From Candidatus Alistipes merdigallinarum (GTDB lineage: Bacteria; Bacteroidota; Bacteroidia; Bacteroidales; Rikenellaceae): DNA of 37,729 nucleotides. Location of the stretch: contig DWXH01000027.1 of NCBI GenBank assembly GCA_019119305.1, forward strand, positions 1-37,729, given 5' to 3'. This document shows positions 1 to 8,410 of this stretch, piece after piece. Both the position numbers and the translations under genes were made by a program. Positions within the stretch are counted from its first letter, which is position 1, and each line of letters opens with the position of its first letter. The notes under the pieces are model-generated. The model saw nothing but the letters and a program-made list of their open reading frames with translations, did not search any database and had not been told where the DNA came from.

Positions 1-156
1 TGGCTGAACGAAAAAACAGATATTCAAAGAGCTGGTAAGTGTCGCTCTACTTGCGGACTCCTAATTCATACGATGGGTAAGATTGCAATCGCTTTTTTAT
101 ACCTTATTTTCAACTACTGATTCAAATTATTAACCTTAAGATAAAACGACAATTAA
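1..156 (+). other. Window edge: possible tail of an upstream gene
   Basis: Two plus-strand frames are open from the window edge. One ends with TGA at 118-120 and has a hydrophobic tail; the other ends with TAA at 36-38 and has a hydrophilic tail reading ERKNRYSKSW. Either could be the C-terminus of an upstream gene and I cannot identify it. In related Bacteroidetes a rhomboid protease gene often precedes an EEP-family membrane protein like the one that follows, but these residues do not prove that. The last 30 bases before 157 are AT-rich and serve as the ribosome-binding region of the next gene. Confidence 0.3.
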
Positions 157-1287
157 ATGGTCTCGGAAAGACAAAAAACAAGTGTAGGCCGAATCGTATG
201 GAGTATTGTCGATATAATCATTTTCGTTGTATCGGTAGTTGTTGCGCTTCTTTTGTTGATGGCTTACATCGCTCCACACGTCAATCCGAACCGATCGTTA
301 TGGTTTGCCTATATTGGACTCGGCGCCCCGTTCCTGTACATTGCGAACCTTGTTCTGTTCCTGTATTGGGCGGTTCGTTGGCGGAAAACAGCTATCGGAC
401 TCGGCATCATCGCCCTTATCGGCATCGGCCATGTATCCAAGTTTTTTAAACCTCCGATCGAAAAAGTATACGAACACACCCGCACTCCGGGTGCGATACG
501 TATTCTAAGCTATAATGTCGAAGGTTTTTTTGGCCGCGACTCACTCGGGGAAAGGGGCAACCAACTCGACGAGATCGCTGCATTCATAGGAGAAGTCGAT
601 CCTGACATCATCTGCTTGCAAGAGTTCGAATTGAATAAAATCAATCCGCGTATCCGTGTCGATTCTCTGCTCAGTGCATGGCCCCATAATATTTTATTTT
701 TCTCTGTAGGCGACGGCAATCCATCCGGGCGCGGTTTAGCGATTTATAGTAAATATCGGATTTTCAAAAGAGGAGGAATCCATTATCCCGAATCGAACAA
801 CGCTTCGATGTGGGCCGATGTGGCCATACATCGCGACACCCTCCGAATATACAACAACCATTTGCAAACCACACAGGTCAACGAGCAGGATAAAGCCTAT
901 TTAGGTACCGGACAACTCCTCTCCGATTCGACTCGAGAAGAGCGGTTCCGAGACATATTGGAAAAATTGGGCCGCAATTTCAAGGTACGGGCCGATCAAG
1001 TGGACTCCGTTTCGCAAATCATCCACGACGGTACGCCCCGCGTAGTCGTATGCGGCGATTTCAACGACACCCCCATGTCGTACACCTACCGCAAAATGCG
1101 CGGCAATTTCGATGATGCTTTCTGCGAAAAGGGACGAGGTGTAATTGCCACCTATCGAGGTTTGCTCGGCATTTTTCGAATTGACTATTTGTTCCTTTCG
1201 GACGACCTTGTCACACTGCAATACGAGGTCGACCAACCTCGCTGGAGCGATCACAATCCGATCGTCGTTGATCTGAAATTCAAATAA
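157..1287 (+). CDS. Membrane-anchored endonuclease/exonuclease/phosphatase (EEP) family hydrolase
   Basis: Protein of 376 residues. The N-terminus carries three hydrophobic segments (about residues 13-38, 47-72 and 78-95). A complete EEP-fold catalytic domain follows from about residue 110. Visible EEP motifs are LSYNVEGF, CLQEFE with Glu156, the GDFND box with Asp301 and Asn303, and the terminal SDHNP with Asp365 and His366. These residues form the Mg2+-dependent phosphodiesterase site of the DNase I/exonuclease III/sphingomyelinase superfamily. The real substrate (lipid, nucleic acid or inositol phosphate) cannot be told from sequence. The membrane anchor makes a role at the inner-membrane surface likely. 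ATG at 157 follows an AT-rich stretch typical of Bacteroidetes starts. A hairpin lies just after the stop, so this is the last gene of its unit. Confidence 0.88.
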   Translation: MVSERQKTSVGRIVWSIVDIIIFVVSVVVALLLLMAYIAPHVNPNRSLWFAYIGLGAPFLYIANLVLFLYWAVRWRKTAIGLGIIALIGIGHVSKFFKPPIEKVYEHTRTPGAIRILSYNVEGFFGRDSLGERGNQLDEIAAFIGEVDPDIICLQEFELNKINPRIRVDSLLSAWPHNILFFSVGDGNPSGRGLAIYSKYRIFKRGGIHYPESNNASMWADVAIHRDTLRIYNNHLQTTQVNEQDKAYLGTGQLLSDSTREERFRDILEKLGRNFKVRADQVDSVSQIIHDGTPRVVVCGDFNDTPMSYTYRKMRGNFDDAFCEKGRGVIATYRGLLGIFRIDYLFLSDDLVTLQYEVDQPRWSDHNPIVVDLKFK

Positions 1288-1290
1288 CAA

Positions 1291-1321
1291 GTACCCTTAC
1301 GATAGGGGGTCGTAAGGGTAC
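1291..1321. terminator. Hairpin between convergent genes
   Basis: A perfect 12-bp inverted repeat (GTACCCTTACGA at 1291-1302, TCGTAAGGGTAC at 1310-1321) with a 7-base loop begins three bases after the EEP gene's stop codon. The following bases are only moderately T-rich on either strand. It is probably a terminator for the EEP gene and may also stop transcripts coming from gadC on the other strand. Confidence 0.65.
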
Positions 1322-1443
1322 CTTCACTTTACTTGTTGGCTTACAAAAAATGGGATCGAAACCTTGTTTGTTTCTGATGCAAAGATGCTGCTAAATCCCC
1401 GCGCCGGCAATACCGAATTGTAGTGAAAAACAGGTTGTCCGAC

Positions 1444-2943
1444 TCATCGTTTTTTGGGAGATTGCTGCGGGTTCTCTGCAGTAGAGGCTACTTGATCCCG
1501 ATAAAAAGGTTGAAACTCTTTGACAGCCTGGGGATCCTGCCACGACGGTTTCCGCAACGCATAGATGATATAAGGGATGGTCACCATGATGACGCATCCG
1601 ATGATCAGCACCGAGAACCAAACGGCAGGACTGCCTGTCGCGATCTGTCCGGGAGGAATGAAGCTCAGCACAAATGCCAGCAATGATCCCAAAAATCCCA
1701 AACCGGCGATGATCCAGATCAAGAAGTTGCCCTTGCCGATACGGAACGGACGTTGCAGTTTCGGCATCTTATACCGCAGGACGATGGCCGATGCAAACAT
1801 CAGCAGGTACATGATCAGATACAACAGTACGGTCAACTGAGAGAGTATCTGATAGAAAGACTGTACAGACGGCATGACCACGAACAACAGACTCAGAACC
1901 GTCACAATCACTCCCTGTATGATCAGAATATTGCGTTGCACACCCGCCTTGTTCGACTTTTGGAAAAACGGAGGCAAATAACCCGCTTTCCCCACCGTAT
2001 AGATACCTTTCGACGGACCGGCCACCCACGTCAGTACACCGGCCAACACCCCGAACATCAGCGCCACCGCAATGATCGGCGAAGCCCAGCTCATCCGAAG
2101 ATACTGGAAATAGTTGTCGAATCCGATCAGCAGGCTCTGAGTGAGGTTGATCTCTTTGGCCGGTATGATAAAACCCAACGAGAAGGTTCCCAATACGAAG
2201 ATGCAGACCGTAATCAACGATCCGATGAAGATCGCTTTCGGATAGTTCCTGCCCGGATTTTTCACCTCCATCACATGAATACCCATCATCTCCATTCCGG
2301 CATAGAAAAGAAAGATCCCGGAAGCCAGCACCAGATTGTCGAACTTGGTCAGATCGGGAAAGAACCCCACACTCATATCCATATTGTTATGTCCGCCGGA
2401 AGCAAGGTAGATCACGCCGAGCAGAATCAACAATCCGGCAGGGATGATGGTTCCGATCAGACCGCCTATCTTCGAGATTTTGCCGACCCAATTCAACCCC
2501 TTCATCGCAATGAACGTGGCAATCCAATAGATGACCAGAACGACGACCAGCGTAAACACCTTATTGGATGCCAGCAGCATATCCTGATGGGGATGAATTC
2601 CGATAAACGCAATGGCTACAGCTCCGAAGGTCAATACCGTAGGGTACCAGATCGTACTCTGTATCCACTGCAGCCAAATGGCGAGGAAACCGGTACGCGG
2701 ACCGAAAGCCTCTCCGACCCAACGGAACACACCACCTTGTTTGTCGGCAAACATCGCTGCCAGTTCGGCTGCGACCAATGCCGTAGGAATCAGGAAAACA
2801 ATCGCTGCAAAGAGATAATAAAACGCCGAAGAGGGCCCGTAAACCGCTTCCGCGGGCAAGCCCCGAAGACTGACTACGGCGGTCACATTCATGATCGCAA
2901 GCGTAATCACGCTCAATTTGAAACCTGTATTTGATGTTGCCAT
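1444..2943 (-). CDS. gadC: GadC, glutamate/GABA antiporter (APC family)
   Basis: Protein of 499 residues with about twelve hydrophobic segments. It exchanges external glutamate for the GABA made by GadB, so each decarboxylation plus export cycle removes a proton from the cytoplasm. Family evidence is the N-terminal pattern VVSLRGLPAEAVYG, characteristic of the GadC/glutamate:GABA antiporter branch of APC transporters, then FRWVGEAFGPRTGFLAIWLQW. The C-terminal tail after about residue 465 is polar and basic (ends SPKKR), matching the position of the cytosolic C-plug of E. coli GadC, though plug function is inference. It lies 113 bases downstream of gadB on the same strand, and the two are surely co-expressed. 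The start follows an AT-rich stretch. The reading frame is intact. Confidence 0.93.
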   Translation of the reverse strand: MATSNTGFKLSVITLAIMNVTAVVSLRGLPAEAVYGPSSAFYYLFAAIVFLIPTALVAAELAAMFADKQGGVFRWVGEAFGPRTGFLAIWLQWIQSTIWYPTVLTFGAVAIAFIGIHPHQDMLLASNKVFTLVVVLVIYWIATFIAMKGLNWVGKISKIGGLIGTIIPAGLLILLGVIYLASGGHNNMDMSVGFFPDLTKFDNLVLASGIFLFYAGMEMMGIHVMEVKNPGRNYPKAIFIGSLITVCIFVLGTFSLGFIIPAKEINLTQSLLIGFDNYFQYLRMSWASPIIAVALMFGVLAGVLTWVAGPSKGIYTVGKAGYLPPFFQKSNKAGVQRNILIIQGVIVTVLSLLFVVMPSVQSFYQILSQLTVLLYLIMYLLMFASAIVLRYKMPKLQRPFRIGKGNFLIWIIAGLGFLGSLLAFVLSFIPPGQIATGSPAVWFSVLIIGCVIMVTIPYIIYALRKPSWQDPQAVKEFQPFYRDQVASTAENPQQSPKKR

Positions 2944-2978
2944 AAAAATAACCGATTAAAATTTTACGTTCAAACAAC

Positions 2979-3016
2979 AGCTATCCGTACGCACTCTGTC
3001 CCTCGTACGGATAGCT
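2979..3016 (-). promoter_or_regulatory. Hairpin in the gadB-gadC gap
   Basis: A perfect 13-bp inverted repeat (AGCTATCCGTACG at 2979-2991, CGTACGGATAGCT at 3004-3016) with a 12-base loop sits between gadB and gadC. On the minus strand it is not followed by a solid T-tract, so it looks more like a partial terminator or an RNA-processing/stability element that sets the gadB:gadC ratio than a full stop. Confidence 0.55.
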
Positions 3017-3056
3017 GAATCCACACACGACAAAGTCGATTCAACAAAAGAACCGA

Positions 3057-4496
3057 TTAACGTTTCTTCGACCTGATGTGCGTATGGGTATATGCCTTAC
3101 CGAACACCGGCTGATTGTTATCCATCGCAATACGGGTCTGTGTCGGATACTCCAATTTTTCGAAACCGTCGATGGCATTCTGTATGTCGGAAAGCAACAT
3201 GTCGGTCATGTCCCGACTCATTCCCTGGCGGCACACGATACGCATCACCACACATTTCTCTAACTTTTCGGGCAGCGTGTAGGCCGGAACCATCCAACCG
3301 CTCTGTTGCAAGGCTGCCTGAAGATCGAATAACGTCCATTTGGCCGTGCGTTCATACTCCGGATTCATATACCAGATAAACAACGGATTCACCACCTCGT
3401 CGCTGTACGTAAGGAACTGCTTCATCTCACCGATCCGTTTATGGGCATAACGGGTAATGTCCATGCTGTTGGACTGTACCTCCTTGTACCCTTCGAATCC
3501 CAATCGGATGAATTGGTAGTACTGTCCGAGAATCTGAGCCGCCGGCCTCGAAAAATTCAGGCCGACTTGCGTAATGCTTGCACCCAAATAATTGACGCTG
3601 AACGACATCTCTTCAGGCAAATATTTTTTGTCTTTCCAAACGACCCACCCCAAACCGGGATAGACCAGACCGAACTTATGTCCTGACGCACTGATCGAAA
3701 GCACCCATTTCAGACGAAAATCCCATTTGAGTTCGGGTTGCAGGAAGGGCAGGATATATCCCCCTGTCGCCGCATCAACGTGAATCGGAATATCGTAACC
3801 CGTTTTCGCATTGAACGCATCAAGCTCTTTGTCCAATTTCTCGACATCATCATTCAGACCGGTCCACGTAACCCCTTCGATCGGGACGATGCAGATCGTA
3901 TTCTCATCGCAAAGGGCAAGAGCCTCTTTAGGGTCGAGCGTCGTCTTCTCCATCGTCAACGGCACGGTCCGCATCTCGATCTGCCAAAGCTGGCTGAATT
4001 TTTCCCAAACGATCTGGAAACCGGCCGAAATAACGAAATTCGGTTTATCGTAAGGTTTTCCCTGCGCCTTACGTTTCGCTTTCCAACGCAACCACGCCGC
4101 TACACCTCCGAGCATACACGCTTCTGAAGAGCCGATGGCCGGTGCTCCGGTTTTCCACTGGGCCTTTTCCGGAGAGTGCCACAAATTGGCCATGATGTTG
4201 ATACACCGGGCCGACATCACCGCCACGCGGGGATATTCCGTCTCATCGATGTAGTTTACATCGATCGCCTCGTTCATCAGCTTGGTCGCATAATCGTCCA
4301 TGTAGGTAGTCACGAAAGTGGCCAGATTCAATCGGGGCTGTGTCTGAGGAAATGTCTCGTCCTTGACCATCTGATAGGCGATCTCCGGAGAGGTGGGGTG
4401 TTGGGGAATCTGTTCGGTAGGTGCCGAGGTCCGCATCTTTTCCGATCCGTAAACCGGTGTCGCGATGTTCACTTTCGAATTGTTCATGATACTCAT
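3057..4496 (-). CDS. gadB: GadB, PLP-dependent glutamate decarboxylase
   Basis: Protein of 479 residues that converts glutamate to GABA and CO2 while consuming a proton. The PLP-binding lysine is Lys274 in the motif SISASGHKFG, which is nearly identical to the bacterial GadB motif, and Asp241 in HVDAATGG should hold the pyridine nitrogen. Length and the N-terminal PVYGS pattern match the GadA/GadB family. The longest open frame begins at 4556, but I choose ATG at 4496 (MSIMNNSK) because a typical AT-rich Bacteroidetes leader precedes it and the extra 20 residues have no family counterpart; ATG at 4487 is the other option. gadC follows downstream. In E. coli, GadB activity is acid-gated; no acid-specific regulator is present in this window. 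Confidence 0.95.
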   Translation of the reverse strand: MSIMNNSKVNIATPVYGSEKMRTSAPTEQIPQHPTSPEIAYQMVKDETFPQTQPRLNLATFVTTYMDDYATKLMNEAIDVNYIDETEYPRVAVMSARCINIMANLWHSPEKAQWKTGAPAIGSSEACMLGGVAAWLRWKAKRKAQGKPYDKPNFVISAGFQIVWEKFSQLWQIEMRTVPLTMEKTTLDPKEALALCDENTICIVPIEGVTWTGLNDDVEKLDKELDAFNAKTGYDIPIHVDAATGGYILPFLQPELKWDFRLKWVLSISASGHKFGLVYPGLGWVVWKDKKYLPEEMSFSVNYLGASITQVGLNFSRPAAQILGQYYQFIRLGFEGYKEVQSNSMDITRYAHKRIGEMKQFLTYSDEVVNPLFIWYMNPEYERTAKWTLFDLQAALQQSGWMVPAYTLPEKLEKCVVMRIVCRQGMSRDMTDMLLSDIQNAIDGFEKLEYPTQTRIAMDNNQPVFGKAYTHTHIRSKKR

Positions 4497-4628
4497 AACT
4501 TTTATTTTTAAAGATTGACCATAAAAAAGATGGATTTTCGTATCCGAAATCCGCAAAAATCCATAAACCGTGCCATCGTTTGCCGGTTAACACAAGTCAA
4601 AAACATGCTCTTTTATCAAAAGATTCAC

Positions 4629-4660
4629 TATCTTTGTTTTGTCTTCTATAAGACAAAACA
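4629..4660. promoter_or_regulatory. -7 box overlapping an 11-bp palindrome upstream of gadB
   Basis: TATCTTTG at 4629-4636 matches the Bacteroidetes -7 consensus TAnnTTTG on the plus strand, but no good -33 TTTG lies at the usual distance. The palindrome TGTTTTGTCTT (4635-4645) / AAGACAAAACA (4650-4660), with loop CTAT, overlaps its end. It lies about 140-165 bases upstream of the gadB start and could be an operator for the divergently read gadBC unit or a hairpin at the start of a plus-strand transcript. The role is inference. Confidence 0.4.
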
Positions 4661-5094
4661 TATCAGACGGAAGTGTTTCGTTGAATCCTTATTGAGAAAT
4701 TTGGTCAATTCTTGAAAGCAGGGACGCAACAACCTTCATCAGTTGTATCGGTATGCAGTACAAAACAAACTTCATACTATACAATGGTGTGGAGTTAGAA
4801 CGTTTATTTGCTTTCAGGTCGACCAAACCCTCTCAATAGATAAACGGACGGCTCCACACTCCTTTTTATCAACAACCGTACATCAGAGCTCTGCACAAAT
4901 GGCTTTATCTATAAAAAATTCTCTTTTTCAACCATTCGAGACACACCAACGATTTCCACTTACAACAACTCTTTGGAAATCCTTTACCCAATCTTACAGT
5001 AAACCGTCGTAAATCCGAAATTCACATCCGACAGATCGGTTTCCAAGATCAGCTACAACAAATAATTACATTTTAGAAACAATCTATAAAAAAA
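4661..5094 (+). other. Gene-poor stretch with a possible decayed small gene
   Basis: No intact gene is convincing here. One plus-strand frame starts at ATG 4753 and runs to TAG 5074-5076 with only two internal stops (TAG 4837-4839, TAA 4912-4914), giving about 105 codons of plausible protein-like sequence. A -7 box lies upstream (4629) and a hairpin downstream (5095), so this may be a small gene broken by nonsense mutations, a non-coding transcript, or chance. I do not recognise any family in the translation. Confidence 0.2.
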
Positions 5095-5122
5095 GAGGGG
5101 ACTGAAAATAATCAGTCCCCTC
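5095..5122 (-). terminator. Intrinsic terminator of the GH106 gene
   Basis: An 11-bp stem GAGGGGACTGA (5095-5105) / TCAGTCCCCTC (5112-5122) with a 6-base loop. On the minus strand it is followed by seven T residues, a classic Rho-independent terminator 31 bases after the stop of the glycosidase gene. The plus-strand side (TCTTCTATTTTCT) is also T-rich, so it may work both ways. Confidence 0.88.
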
Positions 5123-5153
5123 TCTTCTATTTTCTATCTCTTTGTTTCCTGGT

Positions 5154-8100
5154 CTACTTGGAACGGAGAATCCGGACAGGCCCCATCAGGCCCGAAGGCA
5201 AAAACTCGAAATCGGCTTTCAGCTTATCCCCGGCTCTCAGATTATTGTATGTCGAGAAAGTCACCCGCTCGGATTCATCGACAAGCAAATCGCCGGCCAT
5301 ACGATTCGGCCATTCGTTCGCTACCGAAATTTGAAGCCTGTTCTCGCCGGCTTTCACATACGGCGTGATATCGCACCGATAGGGCGCTTTCCACAATTCG
5401 GTCACCGTCTCTCCGTTGACGATCACCCGCGCCATGACCGATACATCTCCCAAATCGATATACCATTTCGTCTGTGTATCCTCCGCAGCCGGAAGTTCGA
5501 ACGAAGTGTCGTAATCGGCAATTCCGCTGAAGTACCGGATTCCGGGATCGGTGTGCTGGCTCCAGTCGATCAAACGTTCGAACCGTGCAGAATCGGGAGC
5601 TCCGCGATGCTCCTGGAAAGCCACTTTCCACGGACCTTGTACCTCAACAACCGGTTCCAGATCGGGTTGCAACGTTTCGGTGTTGCAGATCGAATCCATC
5701 GGCACGTCTGCAAAAATAACAAACAACGAACCGTGCGGTTCCAGTTTCAGATTCAACGTAGAGGTCGCCTCATCCGACTGATCCGCAACCGCAGGTGCGA
5801 TCTTGCCTTGAACAGCGTCCCACAGCGTCACCTGTTTTCCGGAAACCCGGAACGTACACGACGGAGCGATGGAATCTCCGGTCGGATTGGAGATCATGTA
5901 AATATCCATCCCGCCGCTCTTCCGGTGGATGTAACGCAACGGTACGGAACTTTCGAAATCGGGCCGCACGCCAATCTGTTTCAATACATTCGCTGCCACG
6001 CCGTAACGTACATAGGGCGGAATATACCCGCGATCGGAGGGCTCGAGGTCGACCGAATCTTCGGCTGCCGGAGCAAACAAACGTCCCTTGCCGATCGTTT
6101 TCTCTCCGGAGGTATTTTTCAGTTCACCCCACAATTTATCGGCTTTCGACGCAATCCGCTCATCACAGGCCGGATAATCCGTCAATCCAAGCGATTTGAC
6201 CGGTGCATAACCCAGTACGACCGCACCGGCCTCGATCAACGACTCGACCTTTTCCAACAGACGAGGCGTCATCGCCCGCGTGTTCGGCAACACCAGTAGA
6301 CTGTACTCGACACCGCCCGGAAAGACGATCTTTCCATCACGGACCGAAGCCTTCTCGATCAGGGTTTCGGGATCGCATCCGTCGAACCCATATCCGCGTT
6401 TGAACGGCATCCGTTGGGTTCCGTCGAGTGCCGTCGTCGGAGCGGCGAAGGCAAACGGAGCCTCTTCCGGAGTCAGATAGAGAATATCCGCCACAGATAT
6501 GCCCTGTCTCAGCATATACTGGCAACGAGCCAAATAGGTGTGCCATGCTCCGGAGAGTTCCCACCACGTCTGGGTCCGTTCATAATGTACCCCGTAAGGC
6601 CCCATCGTCATGCCCGGAAAACGATCCAGCCACGGCTGATGTGCATAGCGGTGGAAAACAAAACGGTTGATACCGATACAGTAGGCCCAATCGGCCTGAT
6701 CCTTCATGTTGCCGGGATTCATCCGCCACGATTTGTTGTCGTTGGGTGTAGTCCCGATTCCGCTGGTAAACGCCTCGGCCCCAACGATCGGACGGTTGTT
6801 GATGTGGGCTGCAGAAGTCGCCTCAATACAGCTGAACGCCGAATTGAATACGTCATCCTTCTCCCAGAACTCACACATCGGCACATCGGCAATCGATCCC
6901 AAAGCGATGTCGTTGTTCGGACTCATATCGTAAGGCTCGATCGAAAGTCCCATACCGCATCGGTGAGCCACCCGTTTCAGGTGTCGAGCATGATTTTCGA
7001 GCACCAACTCCTGTGCCGTCATCCGGTAATCCCACAGGAAACGCTCCGAAATCTCCCGGTTACCGACAACTCCCCCGGATATCACAGCCATATAGGGTAG
7101 CGGGTCGTATCCCCTGCGTTTTTCGAACTGTTCTCTGAAATCATCGCACCAATTCTGGGGTCCCATCTCCCAACTGTCGATATGAAGCATGTTCCAACCG
7201 GCTTTACGCTCACCCGGTTTCAGACCAACGGCATCGGCCAAACGTCCGACAAAAGCCTCCAAATGGTGGTTGAACGCCGTTGTATCCATCTTGCTGCACT
7301 CAAATCCCACTCCGGGCAGCGGGGCAGGACGGGTATTGGCACCGGTCAGTGTTCGCCCGAAACGATAGACGATCCATTCCCCTTCGGGAGCATCCCATTG
7401 CAACACGCCATTTTCATCGACATACTCGGTCAGATCGATACACTGTTTCGGGTCGAGCACCTGATCGGCCGGTACAGCCGGAAACTGAACCGGCATCTCT
7501 ACGGACGGCATCGTATTCGGCCGAGAGGTATAGGGATGACGGATGTACAGAGCTTTTTCGTCGATCTCGGGAATCTGTGCCAGCTGTTGCGGACGCGGAT
7601 AGGCCAACACAAAAAGATCAAAATAAAACGTATCGTACTGCTGTTTCATTTCGGGAGTGAAGTTACCCTCACCGAAATAGGGCGGACGAGGCTTGGGGCG
7701 CGGCAACTGAACTGTCACCTTCTGTCCTCCGCTCACCGACACGGAGTCCGCCACCACAAAGTGCATGGCATCTTCGGGTTTCACCCAAGGGCCGCCGCTC
7801 CCGGTCCATCCCGGGCCCGAAATCAACGTCAACTCTATTCCCAGACGTTCGGCCTCCTGCGATGCATACTTAAATAGTTCGATCCACTCGTCACTCATGA
7901 AGTCCACATTGCCTCTTGGGACTCCTACATTCACCTCTAAAAAGATGGCCCCACCGATTCCGGCCCGTTTCATCGCCTCGAGGTCGGCCTTGATCCCTTC
8001 GCGTGTCAAATTTCCGTCCATGATGAACCAGTAGACCCAAGCCCGTGCACTCTCGGGTGGTGTAAGGAAACCTTTCGAGAGTTGCACCGGATCGGCTGCC

Positions 8101-8231
8101 GACTCTACACGGCACTGTACGGGTAACTCATCCTCGGGATTGCCGGTTCCGGTCGCCGTCCCGCAACCCGAAACAAGCACCGAGCCCAACAGCAACCCGC
8201 CGATTCGGTAAAATAGTGTATTCTTCTTCAT
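5154..8231 (-). CDS. GH106-like alpha-L-rhamnosidase lipoprotein
   Basis: Protein of 1025 residues. A lipoprotein signal peptide ends at Cys23 (VSGC), so the enzyme is secreted and lipid-anchored. The N-terminal body has the GH106 hallmarks: PPESARAWVYWF near residue 60, LTREGIKADLEAMKRAGIGG, then LISGPGWTGSGGPW. GH106 enzymes remove alpha-L-rhamnose from plant glycans such as rhamnogalacturonan II. A C-terminal jelly-roll domain of the GH2 sugar-binding type (about residues 880-1000, IRYFSGIADYDTSFELP ... VIVNGETV) is typical of this family. Catalytic glutamates cannot be assigned without alignment. The gene is divergent from the GH78-like gene, shares its regulatory region, and ends at a strong terminator. 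Some relatives of this clade are annotated only as generic glycosyl hydrolases, so exact specificity is open. Confidence 0.85.
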   Translation of the reverse strand: MKKNTLFYRIGGLLLGSVLVSGCGTATGTGNPEDELPVQCRVESAADPVQLSKGFLTPPESARAWVYWFIMDGNLTREGIKADLEAMKRAGIGGAIFLEVNVGVPRGNVDFMSDEWIELFKYASQEAERLGIELTLISGPGWTGSGGPWVKPEDAMHFVVADSVSVSGGQKVTVQLPRPKPRPPYFGEGNFTPEMKQQYDTFYFDLFVLAYPRPQQLAQIPEIDEKALYIRHPYTSRPNTMPSVEMPVQFPAVPADQVLDPKQCIDLTEYVDENGVLQWDAPEGEWIVYRFGRTLTGANTRPAPLPGVGFECSKMDTTAFNHHLEAFVGRLADAVGLKPGERKAGWNMLHIDSWEMGPQNWCDDFREQFEKRRGYDPLPYMAVISGGVVGNREISERFLWDYRMTAQELVLENHARHLKRVAHRCGMGLSIEPYDMSPNNDIALGSIADVPMCEFWEKDDVFNSAFSCIEATSAAHINNRPIVGAEAFTSGIGTTPNDNKSWRMNPGNMKDQADWAYCIGINRFVFHRYAHQPWLDRFPGMTMGPYGVHYERTQTWWELSGAWHTYLARCQYMLRQGISVADILYLTPEEAPFAFAAPTTALDGTQRMPFKRGYGFDGCDPETLIEKASVRDGKIVFPGGVEYSLLVLPNTRAMTPRLLEKVESLIEAGAVVLGYAPVKSLGLTDYPACDERIASKADKLWGELKNTSGEKTIGKGRLFAPAAEDSVDLEPSDRGYIPPYVRYGVAANVLKQIGVRPDFESSVPLRYIHRKSGGMDIYMISNPTGDSIAPSCTFRVSGKQVTLWDAVQGKIAPAVADQSDEATSTLNLKLEPHGSLFVIFADVPMDSICNTETLQPDLEPVVEVQGPWKVAFQEHRGAPDSARFERLIDWSQHTDPGIRYFSGIADYDTSFELPAAEDTQTKWYIDLGDVSVMARVIVNGETVTELWKAPYRCDITPYVKAGENRLQISVANEWPNRMAGDLLVDESERVTFSTYNNLRAGDKLKADFEFLPSGLMGPVRILRSK

Positions 8232-8262
8232 CGTATCAAAGTTTATTTAGGTTTGTATCAGA

Positions 8263-8291
8263 CAAATATAACATATGCAAAACACCTTCAA
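8263..8291 (-). promoter_or_regulatory. Promoter of the GH106 gene
   Basis: On the minus strand a TTG (bases 8289-8291) lies 18 bases before TATATTTG (8263-8270), matching the Bacteroidetes -33 TTTG / -7 TAnnTTTG architecture. The -7 box is about 31 bases upstream of the GH106 start codon. Confidence 0.7.
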
Positions 8292-8297
8292 GACCAC

Positions 8298-8331
8298 TTT
8301 TTGATATTTACCACCTCTTTTTTGACATTTA
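8298..8331. repeat. 13-bp direct repeat at 21-bp period between divergent promoters
   Basis: TTTTTGATATTTA (8298-8310) and TTTTTGACATTTA (8319-8331) match at 12 of 13 positions and start 21 bp apart, two helical turns, so a dimeric regulator would meet both copies on one face of the DNA. They sit between the two glycosidase promoters, just upstream of the -33 elements of both. This is the arrangement of AraC-type or hybrid two-component regulator sites that control Bacteroidetes glycan genes. The regulator itself is not in the window. Confidence 0.5.
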
Positions 8332-8355
8332 TCCCACCGAGCAGCGTATCGTTTA

Positions 8356-8386
8356 TTGCAAAAACGGAGTCCCTCTTTTATATTTG
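8356..8386 (+). promoter_or_regulatory. Promoter of the GH78-like gene
   Basis: TTG at 8356-8358 is followed after 20 bases by TATATTTG (8379-8386), a full match to the Bacteroidetes -7 consensus at the right spacing. The box ends 24 bases before the ATG at 8411, giving a short leader. Confidence 0.75.
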
Positions 8387-8410
8387 CGTAAACCATAACT
8401 CACTCCAAAC

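Noticed and set aside
1753-2934. A 393-codon plus-strand frame opposite gadC
   Set aside because: Its product is full of His, Arg and Gln with no fold-like pattern, and the minus strand encodes a clear GadC; it is a codon-bias shadow.
4743-5012. An 89-codon plus-strand frame as a real gene
   Set aside because: Amino-acid composition and start context are poor; another frame in the same place (from 4753) looks more protein-like, although broken.
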